Of a stretch of 64,000 bases of DNA, positions 25,137 through 34,573 are shown piece after piece (positions within the stretch are counted from its first letter, which is position 1; each line of letters starts with the position of its first letter). The stretch comes from Bordetella parapertussis. Lineage in GTDB: Bacteria; Pseudomonadota; Gammaproteobacteria; Burkholderiales; Burkholderiaceae_B. The notes under the pieces are model-generated. The model was not told the DNA's origin. It did no database searches and saw nothing but the letters and a program-made list of their open reading frames with translations. Location of the stretch: positions 62,001 through 126,000 of the forward strand of contig CAMDEF010000002.1 of the NCBI GenBank assembly GCA_945895265.1. Reading direction: 5' to 3'. The position numbers and the translations under genes were made by a program.

Positions 25137-28100
25137 ATGCTTAAAAAAATACTAAATTTTTTACTGCTCTTTTTACTGCTAACGGTATTGTTGGCGGTTG
25201 GCTGGGTATGTGAGCTCTTGCTGGGTTGGCCTGCGGGCAGCATGTGGCTTTGGCCAACCGTTCCTGTAGTGCTTTGGTTCACCGTAACACTGGTGCGCCG
25301 GTATTACGTTCGCTACAGGGCCCAGCGCAGGTTAAGAACTCGCCCCCAGCAAGAGCAGGCGCAGACCCCCGACGAAGAGTGGGTTGCGCAAGTGCGTTCG
25401 TTTTTAGCTGTGACTAAGGGTTTGGATAAACGTCCTCTTGGTGACCACCGCGTGCATTTTGTACTGGGTCTGAGCGGCTCCGGAAAAAGCACACTATTGC
25501 AACAGGCTGCCTCGGGCAGTTATTTGGATCGGGCGGTGGCTGGAAATGCGTTGACGCCGACACAGTCTTGTCAGCTGTCCTTTCTGTCTACTGGCATTGC
25601 AATCGAAATTTCCGGACAGCATATTGATCCCGAGCAAGATGCTTTGACGTGCGACGCCGGTTGGAAAAAATTATTAAATAGCATGGCTGCTGACTTATCC
25701 CCCGATCAGTGCGCTGGGGTGATTGTGTGCTTAAGCGTCGAGCAACTTAACTCTCAGCTGATTGGCCGAACGCATGCGGGCTTGCAGCTGGCACGCCAGC
25801 GAATCAATGCCCTGATGGAGCTCGCCCAACGTCGATTACCGGTGTATGTCATCCTGACGCACGCCGATCGGCTTGATGGAGTCGACGAATTACTGTCGCA
25901 CTTATCGTCAGAATTACTCACCCAGCCGGCCGGAGCGTTGTTGCCGTATCGGTCTGCCGAGGCAACGGGCTATGTTCGTCGCTCAATCGATGAGTTAGCG
26001 AGATATATGCCATGGCTCGCGTTACGTGCGACCACACAGGGTGGGCACGCTGCGCAATCTGGTTTACTCGCTGCCCGCGATATCCGCAATTTCCAGGCGC
26101 CGCTTGAAACCGTGTTAATGGCTTTGTTTGGCACCTCTGCCTATCATGAGCCTCCTCTTTACCGTGGTTTGTTCCTGTCGGGATGGCCGTCTCGAACAGA
26201 CCGCGTCGACGCAATCAGCCGCACTGCAGAGGCTGGGTTGGCGTTTGGCCCTGGCGTCTTCGAACAGGTGTTGAGTTATGACCGCGCCTTTCAGCCCCTG
26301 TCGGCTTACGAAACTATTCGAAAAAAACGAACTCGTCTTGCGTGGGCGGGTTATTACACTGCAGTGGGTTTGACCGCGGTCTGGCTGGTTTGCGGCTATA
26401 TCAATGAAAGCACTCAGTTAGATGAGCTAGGTCGATTCAAATTAGCGAAAATCGCTCGAGGCGAAACAGCTGAAAAATATGTGCAGAGCATTTTGTCGAC
26501 CAAGCCTCAGATCAATTGGCTCAATGAGCAGGCCGATAATAGTTGGAACTTTCTCTTGCCCTTTTCGGGTCTGTCTGACGCCCTAGAAAGTGAATTAAAA
26601 AGTAACTTTGTACAGATCTACCATCGCTATCAAGCTGAAATAATTGATAAGCGATTTTTTGCAGCATTGGATGGTGATATGAAGAACTCAGGTCTGTTTC
26701 ACGGCCTGGCAATTGATTACATGATTTCTCGAATTTCGTTGACGCTAGCCGCAAGTGCGCAAGAGTCAATGTATAAATTGCGCGCAATTGAAAGCCCTAA
26801 CGTTGGTGCAAGCAAGATATTGGTGCCCGAATTAAATGAACTTGACGCCACCGCGATCGATAACCTGTTTCTGTATTACGCAGCCTGGGATACCCCTGAG
26901 AGTTTGCGCAACCGTCTTGGTCAATTAAAAAATGGGCTTGTGACGGTATCGCAACGTGATCGAAGCCTGTCTTGGCTGTTTGATTGGGTCGTGCATCAGC
27001 CTAACGTCAGCGATATCAATTTAAGTGACTACTGGACACCGACCGGTTCACCGTCTGCAACCAAGGTGAGCGGCGCTTTCACCTTGGCGGGGTATCGAGC
27101 AATCACGTCTTTCATGGAAAAAGTGAACGCTGTACAAGTTTTACGGGAAGTCTATCAGTCAAAAGAAATTGCTTTCTGGGAAAATTACAATGTTCAGCGT
27201 GAGGTCGCTTGGAAGAACTTCATGTTGCAGTTTCCGAACGGCCGTGAGTTGTTAAAAACAGAAACCGATTGGGTCGACTTGCTCACGACGTTCAACAGTC
27301 AAGCAAGCCCGTTTGTGCGTATAGAAGAACGGTTATTGGAAGAGTTTCCCGATGAAAAGCGGCTTGTGCGCCCTAATTGGATCGCCTCGGTTGATGTCTT
27401 GAGGTCGATCCGTAAAGCTTCAGCTCACACCTCGATTATTGGTAGTGTGGCAAGCAAACTTGATACGGTGCAATCCTCGGCACCTCTATTGTTGTTCGGT
27501 CAGAGTGGTCAAGCGGCAGTATCATCGACCACAGTGCAGACTGAAAAAAATCTGATGAGCGCGGGCAAATTGTATGGGGTATTTAATCAGGCGCTCTCAA
27601 AAGCTGTTAGCGAAGCCGTGTCGGCACCAGGCAAGGCGTCGACCTTGGCCAGCGACTTTAGTGTGTTGGGGCGTGATCCAACCGTCAAGGATTCGAGTTT
27701 GCGTGATGCCTTTAATGCAATGAAGCGACTGCAAGACTCTCTGGGGGCCCGCACCCAACCGGCGAACGAGCCTGTTTGGGCATTGTTGCGGGGCGAGTTG
27801 GTTACGACTGCTGCTTACGCATATTTGAATGCCGCCTGCACCATGCAGGCTGAATGGGAGTCTCAAGTCTTGGCAGCCACCCAACTGGCAACCGATGACG
27901 CTGCGTTTTATGACAAAGTGATGGGCTCAGACGGGGTGCTGTGGACGTATTTAGACAAGACTGCCAAGCCTTTTTTAACGCAGAGTGCCACTGGTTACGT
28001 CAAGGCCCCTGCGTTTAACTGGATCTTGCCGTGGGATGCCGAGTTTTTAACCTTCATCAACCGTGTCGCGGCCGAGAAGCGAGCCCGCGACGCTGCGACA

Positions 28101-28775
28101 AAAAAGGCTGAGTTACAGGCAAAGCTTGAAGACACGCGCGCAGCGGCCCGAAGCAAGTTTATCGATGCGAGACTTGCGCAAATCGATACCGATACGGCAA
28201 AATTTAATCAGGCAACCTTTAATGTTGGTGTGGCATCGTTTCCCTTGAGGGCAAATGGCGATGCGACTTTGCAGCCCTATGGTGCAACGCTGACCTTAAA
28301 CTGTGCCAAGACTCCACAGCGTTTGACCCAGCTTAACTTTTCAGTCTCACAAGTGTTTAACTGGGCCCCGACCACGTGTGGCGACAGTGAGTTGAAGATT
28401 TTGGTGGATCACCTGACCTTGGTGACGCGCTGGAGTGGTGAGTTTGGTTTTGATCGCTTTTTACGCGATTTCCGGGATGGTAAGAAAACGTTCGTACCAG
28501 CAGATTTTCCGGATCAAACTGATGCGCTGAAGGCCTTGGATATTAAAAAAATCGATGTTATTTTTAAATTGACGGATGGCGTGGTTTTGCAAGAGGCTGT
28601 TGCGAAATACGAGGCAGACGCTGCTGAACGCAAGGCACTGGCGAATGAGAAAATTGCACTTGAACAGGCGCAGGCGGCTCGCACTGAAAAAAGTCTCACT
28701 AGCCAGATCAACGGATTATCTGCAAAGTCAGAGAAACCCGTGCTACCCTCAAAATCTGTGACCTGTACGCTCTGA
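25137..28775 (+). CDS. tssM: Second TssM/IcmF-family protein with degraded switch motif
   Basis: The 1212-residue protein has the complete TssM layout: two N-terminal membrane helices (residues 3-50), a cytoplasmic NTPase-like domain with Walker A GLSGSGKSTLL, a third helix near residue 400 (GYYTAVGLTAVWLVCGY), and a periplasmic region of about 800 residues. Compared with the TssM at the left edge, the IDTAGR switch motif has become IEISGQ. The GTP/ATP cycle may therefore be impaired, although Walker A and the THAD base-like motif remain. The periplasmic part also has the NCAK...TCGD Cys pair but ends without LysM. It has a 91-base AT-rich gap and no clear ribosome-binding site before the ATG, unlike its neighbours. 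It is followed after 9 bases by tssA. Because it sits beside tssJ and tssL, it is the likelier partner of these. Confidence 0.95.
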   Translation: MLKKILNFLLLFLLLTVLLAVGWVCELLLGWPAGSMWLWPTVPVVLWFTVTLVRRYYVRYRAQRRLRTRPQQEQAQTPDEEWVAQVRSFLAVTKGLDKRPLGDHRVHFVLGLSGSGKSTLLQQAASGSYLDRAVAGNALTPTQSCQLSFLSTGIAIEISGQHIDPEQDALTCDAGWKKLLNSMAADLSPDQCAGVIVCLSVEQLNSQLIGRTHAGLQLARQRINALMELAQRRLPVYVILTHADRLDGVDELLSHLSSELLTQPAGALLPYRSAEATGYVRRSIDELARYMPWLALRATTQGGHAAQSGLLAARDIRNFQAPLETVLMALFGTSAYHEPPLYRGLFLSGWPSRTDRVDAISRTAEAGLAFGPGVFEQVLSYDRAFQPLSAYETIRKKRTRLAWAGYYTAVGLTAVWLVCGYINESTQLDELGRFKLAKIARGETAEKYVQSILSTKPQINWLNEQADNSWNFLLPFSGLSDALESELKSNFVQIYHRYQAEIIDKRFFAALDGDMKNSGLFHGLAIDYMISRISLTLAASAQESMYKLRAIESPNVGASKILVPELNELDATAIDNLFLYYAAWDTPESLRNRLGQLKNGLVTVSQRDRSLSWLFDWVVHQPNVSDINLSDYWTPTGSPSATKVSGAFTLAGYRAITSFMEKVNAVQVLREVYQSKEIAFWENYNVQREVAWKNFMLQFPNGRELLKTETDWVDLLTTFNSQASPFVRIEERLLEEFPDEKRLVRPNWIASVDVLRSIRKASAHTSIIGSVASKLDTVQSSAPLLLFGQSGQAAVSSTTVQTEKNLMSAGKLYGVFNQALSKAVSEAVSAPGKASTLASDFSVLGRDPTVKDSSLRDAFNAMKRLQDSLGARTQPANEPVWALLRGELVTTAAYAYLNAACTMQAEWESQVLAATQLATDDAAFYDKVMGSDGVLWTYLDKTAKPFLTQSATGYVKAPAFNWILPWDAEFLTFINRVAAEKRARDAATKKAELQAKLEDTRAAARSKFIDARLAQIDTDTAKFNQATFNVGVASFPLRANGDATLQPYGATLTLNCAKTPQRLTQLNFSVSQVFNWAPTTCGDSELKILVDHLTLVTRWSGEFGFDRFLRDFRDGKKTFVPADFPDQTDALKALDIKKIDVIFKLTDGVVLQEAVAKYEADAAERKALANEKIALEQAQAARTEKSLTSQINGLSAKSEKPVLPSKSVTCTL

Positions 28776-28784
28776 GGCTTGTTT

Positions 28785-30398
28785 ATGGCAATCGATTTTG
28801 AGACACTGCTACTGCCCATTTCTACTGAAACCCCTGGCGGTATCGAGCCGCGTGATACGCCCCAATACGAGGCGGTTTTTGCCGAGATTGAGCGTTTAAC
28901 AAGCCCGTCTGCTGATCGTCAGCCTGACTGGCCTAAGGTTGAGGCCCAGTCGACTGAGTTGTTAAAAACGGTATCAAAAGACTTCATGGTCGCGTCTTGG
29001 TTGTCTGCGGCGTGGATTGAAAAAGCCGGAGCCGAGGGCTTGTCGGCTGGCTTGGGTCTATTCGCAGGTTTGCTAAAAACGTACTGGGAGACTGGCTTTC
29101 CGCCTGTGAAGAGATTGCGGGGCCGTCGTAACGCTGTGCTCTGGTGGACGGATCGGGTCACCGCTTGGCTGGGCAACGCGACGCTTGCAGCATTACCTCT
29201 TGAGGCCCACACCTTGATGGTTGAGCGTATTCAAGAGATCGATCGCACGTTCGCCGCAGTCGATCCTGAGGCTCCCACGTTGAACGAACTAGAGAATCTG
29301 ATTAAGCGGCTCGAGGTGATTGAGCCGCCTGCACCACCCTCGTCTCAAGACGCTGGGGCTCAGCCGGCGAGCACTGCACCAAGCGCGAGTGGGGCAAGTT
29401 CAACGACCGGCGCTGCGACCTCAAGCGCTGCGATATCGGCAGCCCCCGCGACAGGCCCGCAGTTTGGCAACTTAAGCAAGGTCGCAAACACTGACGGCTT
29501 GGTGGATGCCTTAGCCTCAGTATTTAGATACCTGGGTGAGGCTAGTCAAAAGCTGGCTGATCTGGATCCCTATCATCCACTGGCCATCGGTTTGAATCGC
29601 TTTGGCGCGCGCGGTGCCTTGCTAAGCTTGCCACAAGCGCAAGGGCAAACCACGCTGATCGCACCGCCACCGATGGCCGAGGTGCAATCGTTTAACACGG
29701 TATGTGACGCGGGCAACCCACAGGGGGTGGCGAGTTTTTGTGAAGGGCGTCTGGCAACGTATCCCTTTTGGCTAGACCTCGATCGACAGTCAGCACTCGC
29801 CTATGGTGCGATGGGGCCGATAGCGGCAGGCATGCGGTCGGCTGTGATCGATGAGGTGTTGGCATTTATTAAGCGTTTGCCAGGTGTTGAACGGCTGACT
29901 TTTTCGGATGGCACGCCTTTTGCTGACGAAGCAACCAAAGCGTGGCTTGCAACCTGTTTGGCTGAGCGTGCGGGTGGCGGCGCTACCGATAAATTTTCTG
30001 AAGCAAAAAAACAGGCTAACGAAAGTGTAGGCTCGGGCGACTCTGAGGGAGCCTTGACGGTGCTGCAAGACTTTCTTTCTAGTACGCGCTCGGGACGCGA
30101 TCAGTTTCGCGCACGGGTGGCCTTGGTTGAAATGGCACTAGGTCTGAAAAAAGACTTAGATGTGCAGCCCTTGATTGACCCTTTGTTGGATGAGTGCGAG
30201 CGCCTAAACCTCACGTACTGGGAGCCCGAGCTGGCCTTGTTAGCTTGGAGCTTAAAGCTGCGGGCGGCGCGCGTGATCGCCAAGCAGTTAGAAGACTCAT
30301 CGGATCTTGAAAAAATAGCGGCGAGCCAAAGTGTTGTACAACTAGCGCTGAAAAAAGTCTCTATGCTTGATTTTGGTGAGGCAATGCGTCAAGTGTAG
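28785..30398 (+). CDS. tssA: Type VI secretion protein TssA (ImpA family)
   Basis: TssA coordinates baseplate docking and tail elongation. The start is ATG at 28785 with GAGG 7 bases before; a TTG two codons earlier is less likely. The N-terminal ImpA domain is seen as LLLPISTETPGGIEPRDTPQY, DWPKVEAQSTELLKTVSKDF and TYWETGFPPV. An Ala/Ser/Pro-rich linker follows (about 190-230), then a central segment (LVDALASVFRYLGEASQKL) and a C-terminal VasJ-like helical domain. About 537 residues. It is the last T6SS gene, with a 129-base gap before the next gene. Confidence 0.94.
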   Translation: MAIDFETLLLPISTETPGGIEPRDTPQYEAVFAEIERLTSPSADRQPDWPKVEAQSTELLKTVSKDFMVASWLSAAWIEKAGAEGLSAGLGLFAGLLKTYWETGFPPVKRLRGRRNAVLWWTDRVTAWLGNATLAALPLEAHTLMVERIQEIDRTFAAVDPEAPTLNELENLIKRLEVIEPPAPPSSQDAGAQPASTAPSASGASSTTGAATSSAAISAAPATGPQFGNLSKVANTDGLVDALASVFRYLGEASQKLADLDPYHPLAIGLNRFGARGALLSLPQAQGQTTLIAPPPMAEVQSFNTVCDAGNPQGVASFCEGRLATYPFWLDLDRQSALAYGAMGPIAAGMRSAVIDEVLAFIKRLPGVERLTFSDGTPFADEATKAWLATCLAERAGGGATDKFSEAKKQANESVGSGDSEGALTVLQDFLSSTRSGRDQFRARVALVEMALGLKKDLDVQPLIDPLLDECERLNLTYWEPELALLAWSLKLRAARVIAKQLEDSSDLEKIAASQSVVQLALKKVSMLDFGEAMRQV

Positions 30399-30527
30399 TT
30401 AGCCTAAAACAAAGAGTACAAGCGACTTTGCAGGTGCGAGGCGTCTTTGGCTCACGGTTCAAGCCGTCAAGCCAACTCTCAGGTAGACTAAGTTTTGTTC
30501 TCTAACAGCGACACGGAACCTCAAGTC

Positions 30528-31538
30528 ATGAGCATAGTCCCCTCTAAACCACGCGTTGCCCTGATTGGCACCGGCGGCACCATCTCGTCGATCGCCCTCG
30601 ATAGCCTCGACGTGCTTGATTATCCCGAGGTCAGTCGCAAAATGAGGCCCGCTGAGATCATGGAGCGTACCCCCGAGCTTTCGCGCTTTGCTGAACTTGT
30701 GCCGATTAATTTTCGTGAAGTGGGCAGTACCGCCATTGGGCCTGCCGATTGGCTTGAATTGTTACAGCTGATTCATGCCACTGAGGCTCAGGACGGTGGT
30801 TTTGATGGCTATGTCATTTTGCATGGCACCTCGACACTTGAAGAGACCGCGTACTTTTTGAACCTGACGTTGAAAATCAAGTCAACAGTAGTTTTGGTGG
30901 GGGCGCAGCGCCCGCCCAGCTCTGTCAGTTCAGATGGCCCTGTGAATTTGCTTGCCGCGGTGCGCACCGCCATCGATCCAAAAACTCGGGGGTTAGGTGT
31001 GTTGGTGGTCTTGAATGACGAGATTCAGGCTGCACGTGAGGTGACCAAGGTGTCAACCTACCGCGTGAACACGTTCAGAACACCCGACTTTGGCGTGTTG
31101 GGACAAGTCGACGGCGATCAAGTCGTGATCTATCGACATCCGGTGCGTAAGCACACGCTTGACACGGTATTTGATGTTGCAGGATTAAAGGTGTTGCCAC
31201 GGGTTGACATTGCCTACGCTTACGCGGGTGCCGATGACGTTGCGATTCAAGCGTATATCGCCGCAGGTGCACGTGGTTTGGTGTCGGCAGGCTTGCCACC
31301 CGGTATCCCGCCACCGCTGCAAAGCGCTGCGTTTGAACGTGCGGTATCTAAGGGTGTTGTTGTGGTGCAGGCGAGCCGGGGCGGCGCTGGAAGAGTCGCG
31401 CGCAGAAAATACTTACGCGATCAGCAGATCGTTGCTTCGGATAACCTGAATGCTCAGAAATGTCGCATCTTGTTGATGCTAGCCTTGACTGTGACGCAAG
31501 ATCCCGAAGTGGTGCAGTCTTATTTTGATTTGTATTAA
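30528..31538 (+). CDS. L-asparaginase-family amidohydrolase with altered active-site Asp
   Basis: The 336-residue protein is a type I/II asparaginase-glutaminase family member. ATG at 30528 is preferred to an upstream TTG; GGAA lies about 9 bases before. The first active-site motif is GTGGTIS with Thr18. The second reads HGTSTLEETAYF (99-110), while the family normally has HGTDT: the substrate-binding Asp is Ser102 here. The catalytic Lys of the DVTK-type motif is kept (EVTKVST), as is the SDGPVNL region. It acts in the cytoplasm because no signal peptide is present. It is unlinked to the T6SS by function. The Asp to Ser change suggests a subfamily with another amide substrate; true asparaginase activity is uncertain. 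Confidence 0.88.
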   Translation: MSIVPSKPRVALIGTGGTISSIALDSLDVLDYPEVSRKMRPAEIMERTPELSRFAELVPINFREVGSTAIGPADWLELLQLIHATEAQDGGFDGYVILHGTSTLEETAYFLNLTLKIKSTVVLVGAQRPPSSVSSDGPVNLLAAVRTAIDPKTRGLGVLVVLNDEIQAAREVTKVSTYRVNTFRTPDFGVLGQVDGDQVVIYRHPVRKHTLDTVFDVAGLKVLPRVDIAYAYAGADDVAIQAYIAAGARGLVSAGLPPGIPPPLQSAAFERAVSKGVVVVQASRGGAGRVARRKYLRDQQIVASDNLNAQKCRILLMLALTVTQDPEVVQSYFDLY

Positions 31539-31616
31539 TGTCAGGCTGCTAAGGCAAATTTGCTTTCTAAGACGTTACCTAAAATACGCGAAGTGCTTAC
31601 GCTGATTCGAGTAGAA

Positions 31617-31632
31617 ATCAATCATGATTGAT
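31617..31632. repeat. Perfect 16-bp palindrome in convergent gap
   Basis: ATCAATCATGATTGAT is a perfect palindrome in the 186-base space between the convergent asparaginase-like gene and lptF. An 8-bp inverted repeat (31639-31646 with 31670-31677, loop 23 bases) follows. Neither has a clean T-tract. They may serve as weak transcript ends for either strand. Nothing else was seen in this gap. Confidence 0.4.
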
Positions 31633-31724
31633 ACTAAAAACAAGGTGTCAAGAAAAAAAACATTTTAAAACCTTGTTCGAGCAACCTAATACTGCACCCA
31701 ATGCCCGCTTCTTGCAAAACTGCG

Positions 31725-32843
31725 TCAGGCTGGTTTGACAACCGGCGGTTTGGGTTCTTTGACGCGCAAACGATGCCAAAGCAACACCACCGTAAACGTC
31801 GCAAAAATAGCATGTATCAACCAGACCCCAATCACAAAGCGCAATTTGCCATGAATGATCCAGCCTTGTGTGATATTGATGAGGTTCATGTACAGCATGG
31901 CGACCAAGCCTGCGATTAATAAATCTCCAGAGCGGCCAATGCGTGGGTTTACCGCACCTAAGGGGATCGCCATTAAGGCAAGATTTAAAGCGGCAAGCGG
32001 CAAAGACAGTCGCCACATGATTTGTCCGTAAGAACTATTTTCGTTGTCGCTCAGTAAAAGTGAGGTGGGTCGTGATCTTCGGCTTTCAAGTGTCGTGGCG
32101 CGCGCTTTTTCTAGCGACTCTTCAGCATTTTTGCTTTCAACGCGTACTCCGAAAGCATCAAATTCGGCGAAGCGCATTTCTGAGGTTCCGGGTTTGAGAT
32201 CATAGCGATGGCCAGCACCCAAGACTAAAAAGCGGTCACCATTTGCTTCGGTTTCGATTTTTGCTGACGCCGATGTGACGAGGGTCAACCATTCGGGGTC
32301 AATCAGGCGCATAAAAACCTGCCCTAACGGGTTGTCAGTGACGTTCGTCGTGCCTTCAACAAAAAATACGCGAGCACCCTTTTCTGTTTCTAAAAATTGT
32401 CCTGGTGTGATTTTTGACAGGTCAGAGCGCATTTCGTAACGCGCCCGATATTCACCGATCTGTCGGTTGGCCCAAGGTGTGGCGAATAGCGTCAAAAAGG
32501 AAATAAGTGCCGCAATTGGGATCGCAATACGCAAAACAGGGTTGACCCAATTCGCCAGCGAGAGGCCGCTTGAAAACCAGACCACCATCTCAGACTCACG
32601 ATAATTGCGCGTCACGGTTGTGAGTACGCCAATAAAAATCGAGACAGTCAAAATGATCGGTAGGGCGGCGATCAGCGTAAAGGTTGCTAAGCCTACCACC
32701 ACATCAGCGCCGATGCGTCCGGCCGCCGCCTCACCCAGCAGGCGCACCAGTACGACACTAAGCCAGACCACAATCAGAGTCGAAAGTACGACGCTGAAGT
32801 GATTGGCGATTTCAGAGACGACCGAACGTTTAAATAGAGACAT
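31725..32843 (-). CDS. lptF: LPS export ABC transporter permease LptF
   Basis: This 372-residue protein is of the YjgP/YjgQ family, an inner-membrane permease that with LptG and LptB extracts LPS for transport to the outer membrane. The start MSLFKRSVVSEIANHFSVV is typical of LptF. Six membrane helices are seen in two groups of three flanking a periplasmic beta-jellyroll-like domain (about residues 120-280, with KITPGQFLETEKGARVFFVEG). The gene stands alone: the usual lptG is not next to it, and no pepA is divergent from it; a DUF2889 gene is. The frame continues 23 codons upstream, but the ATG at 32843 fits the family. Confidence 0.9.
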   Translation of the reverse strand: MSLFKRSVVSEIANHFSVVLSTLIVVWLSVVLVRLLGEAAAGRIGADVVVGLATFTLIAALPIILTVSIFIGVLTTVTRNYRESEMVVWFSSGLSLANWVNPVLRIAIPIAALISFLTLFATPWANRQIGEYRARYEMRSDLSKITPGQFLETEKGARVFFVEGTTNVTDNPLGQVFMRLIDPEWLTLVTSASAKIETEANGDRFLVLGAGHRYDLKPGTSEMRFAEFDAFGVRVESKNAEESLEKARATTLESRRSRPTSLLLSDNENSSYGQIMWRLSLPLAALNLALMAIPLGAVNPRIGRSGDLLIAGLVAMLYMNLINITQGWIIHGKLRFVIGVWLIHAIFATFTVVLLWHRLRVKEPKPPVVKPA

Positions 32844-33018
32844 TTTTTTTTGGCACAGAAACAATGCGTGCCATGACCGATGCGAAAGCGCACCACTCAT
32901 CAAATTTAGCATACTGGGTCAGTTTCGCAGGTTCTGGCGGTGGAGCACCCAACGCGATCCAAGATACACTTACCTGTACCGAGCTATTTTGATGACCCTA
33001 ACAAAAAGAGAACGAAAA

Positions 33019-33576
33019 GTGCCTTTGCCAGATAGTATTGAACGCGAAGAAATTCACAAGCGCCAAATCACCATGCGCGCGTACCGACGCGTCGACGGGC
33101 TCTACGACATCGAGGGCCGAGTGGTCGATAACAAACCGATCGAGTTTGTGGCTCCTTTAACGCGCCGGGTGCTTGCCCCGGGGCAACCCATCCACGACTT
33201 GTGGGTTCGCCTTGTGATTGACGACGAGTTTTTAATTCACGATGTATTTTCGTCCTCAGATTCGACCCCGTTTGCCGTATGCAAGCAAGCGCCGCCGACT
33301 CTTTCGGTCTTGAAGGGCGAGCGCATTGGTGGCGGCTGGGCAAAGTTAGTGCGGTCAAAATTGAAGGGTGCCGCAAGCTGTACACATTTAATGGAGTTGC
33401 TAGGCCCCATGGCCACCGCGGCGTATCAGGCGCTATGGCCGGTGGTGCGCGATCGGCCAGAGGTGTTAGATGCAAATGGCCGACCTGTCAAAATTGACAG
33501 CTGCTACGCCTACGCCAGCAACCGCGAAGTGACGCTGCAACTTTGGCCACAGTTTTATGACGGCCCCAAGCCATAG
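33019..33576 (+). CDS. DUF2889-family protein
   Basis: This protein of about 185 residues fits the DUF2889 pattern: EEIHKRQITMRAYRRVDGLYDIEGRVVDNK at the N-terminus (shown in part by HKRQITMRAYRR), HDLWVRLVIDDEFLIHDV, an internal GCTHL-like motif (ASCTHLMELLGPMATAAYQ) and a C-terminal VDSC-like segment (KIDSCYAYA). The family's function is not established; it is often found near genes of aromatic or CoA-linked catabolism in Betaproteobacteria. GTG at 33019 with GAG 8 bases upstream gives the common N-terminus MPLPDSIER; ATG at 32992 is the alternative. Divergent from lptF, with 175 bases between them. The 93 bases downstream precede the CitE-like gene. Confidence 0.75.
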   Translation: MPLPDSIEREEIHKRQITMRAYRRVDGLYDIEGRVVDNKPIEFVAPLTRRVLAPGQPIHDLWVRLVIDDEFLIHDVFSSSDSTPFAVCKQAPPTLSVLKGERIGGGWAKLVRSKLKGAASCTHLMELLGPMATAAYQALWPVVRDRPEVLDANGRPVKIDSCYAYASNREVTLQLWPQFYDGPKP

Positions 33577-33669
33577 AAAGTGCCAAGCTATACTCAATTC
33601 ATAATATTGACGCAAGGCGGCGCGCGCGCATAAACGACGCGCCGCATTGCATAAAAACGGAGACCCCCC

Positions 33670-34560
33670 ATGCGTTCGTTATTATTCGTCCCTGCCGACA
33701 GCCCGCGTAAGCTCGAAAAATCACTGCAAAGCGGTGCCGACGTCTTGATTTTTGATCTTGAAGATGCCGTGTCGCCGGCGCGCAAAGAGGACGGTCGTAT
33801 TGAAGTTGTTAAGTTTTTGACTCAGGTCAAGGCCTCGGGAGTCAAAACGCCCAAGCTCTACGTGCGCGTCAATGCTTTGACGACGGGGATGACCCTGGCC
33901 GATTTGGGTGCGGTGATGCGCTGCCGCCCTGATGGTATCGCACTGCCTAAGTCCTCTGGCGCGGCCGATGTTGCCTTGCTGGCCGCTTACCTCGAAGCCT
34001 TTGAACAGATGTTTCCAGCGGTTGAAGGCGAAACCGCTCAAACTTCGATTTTACCGATCGTGACAGAAACTGCTGAAGCTCTTGCTGGGTTGAATAGTTA
34101 CCGAGGTGCCTCGCCGCGTTTAGCCGGTTTGATGTGGGGCGCTGAGGATCTGGCTGGTGACATTGGAGCCTTGACGAACAAAGATGAAGAGGCGCCAGAG
34201 CAATGGACCTCTCCTTTTGGCCTAGTCCGTAACCTCTGCCTGTTTGCAGCGGCTGCTGCAGGCGTGCCGGCGATCGACACCGTGCCGACTGACATCAATA
34301 ACCCCGAGGCTTTACTGCGCGAAACGCGCCGTGCCTATCGCGATGGTTTTTCAGCCAAAGCTGCAATTCATCCAGGACAAGTGCCAGTGATTAATCAAGC
34401 CATGACACCTGATGCACAGGCTCAAGAATGGGCCCAGCGCGTGATTGCAGCCTTTGCCGCAAACACGAGCGTGGGTGTGGCCACGCTTGATGGCAAGATG
34501 CTCGATACACCGCATCTTCGTTTAGCTAAAAAAATTGCTGCTGCGACGCAGCTCGCTTAA
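33670..34560 (+). CDS. CitE-family CoA-ester lyase (citramalyl-/malyl-CoA lyase-like)
   Basis: The 296-residue protein belongs to the HpcH/HpaI-CitE TIM-barrel family. Motifs: MRSLLFVPADSPRKLEK, FDLEDAVSP (metal-binding acid patch), KLYVRVNAL (substrate Arg), ILPIVTETAEAL (Glu), GAEDLAGDIGA and the family C-terminal KAAIHPGQVPVI. Such enzymes cleave (S)-citramalyl-CoA, malyl-CoA or related 3-hydroxyacyl-CoA with Mg2+. It starts a run with two CoA-transferases, a MaoC hydratase and an acyl-CoA dehydrogenase. This combination recalls itaconate degradation (transferase, hydratase, citramalyl-CoA lyase as in the Ict/Ich/Ccl set). The specific substrate cannot be assigned from sequence. Confidence 0.88.
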   Translation: MRSLLFVPADSPRKLEKSLQSGADVLIFDLEDAVSPARKEDGRIEVVKFLTQVKASGVKTPKLYVRVNALTTGMTLADLGAVMRCRPDGIALPKSSGAADVALLAAYLEAFEQMFPAVEGETAQTSILPIVTETAEALAGLNSYRGASPRLAGLMWGAEDLAGDIGALTNKDEEAPEQWTSPFGLVRNLCLFAAAAAGVPAIDTVPTDINNPEALLRETRRAYRDGFSAKAAIHPGQVPVINQAMTPDAQAQEWAQRVIAAFAANTSVGVATLDGKMLDTPHLRLAKKIAAATQLA

Positions 34561-34573
34561 GAGGATTGTGAAG

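Noticed and set aside
1..30398. Contractile phage tail or pyocin-like cluster
   Set aside because: The presence of ClpV, TssJ, TssL, TssM, TssK and TssA together with Hcp and TssBC is specific to type VI secretion; there are no tape-measure, tail-fibre or lysis genes.
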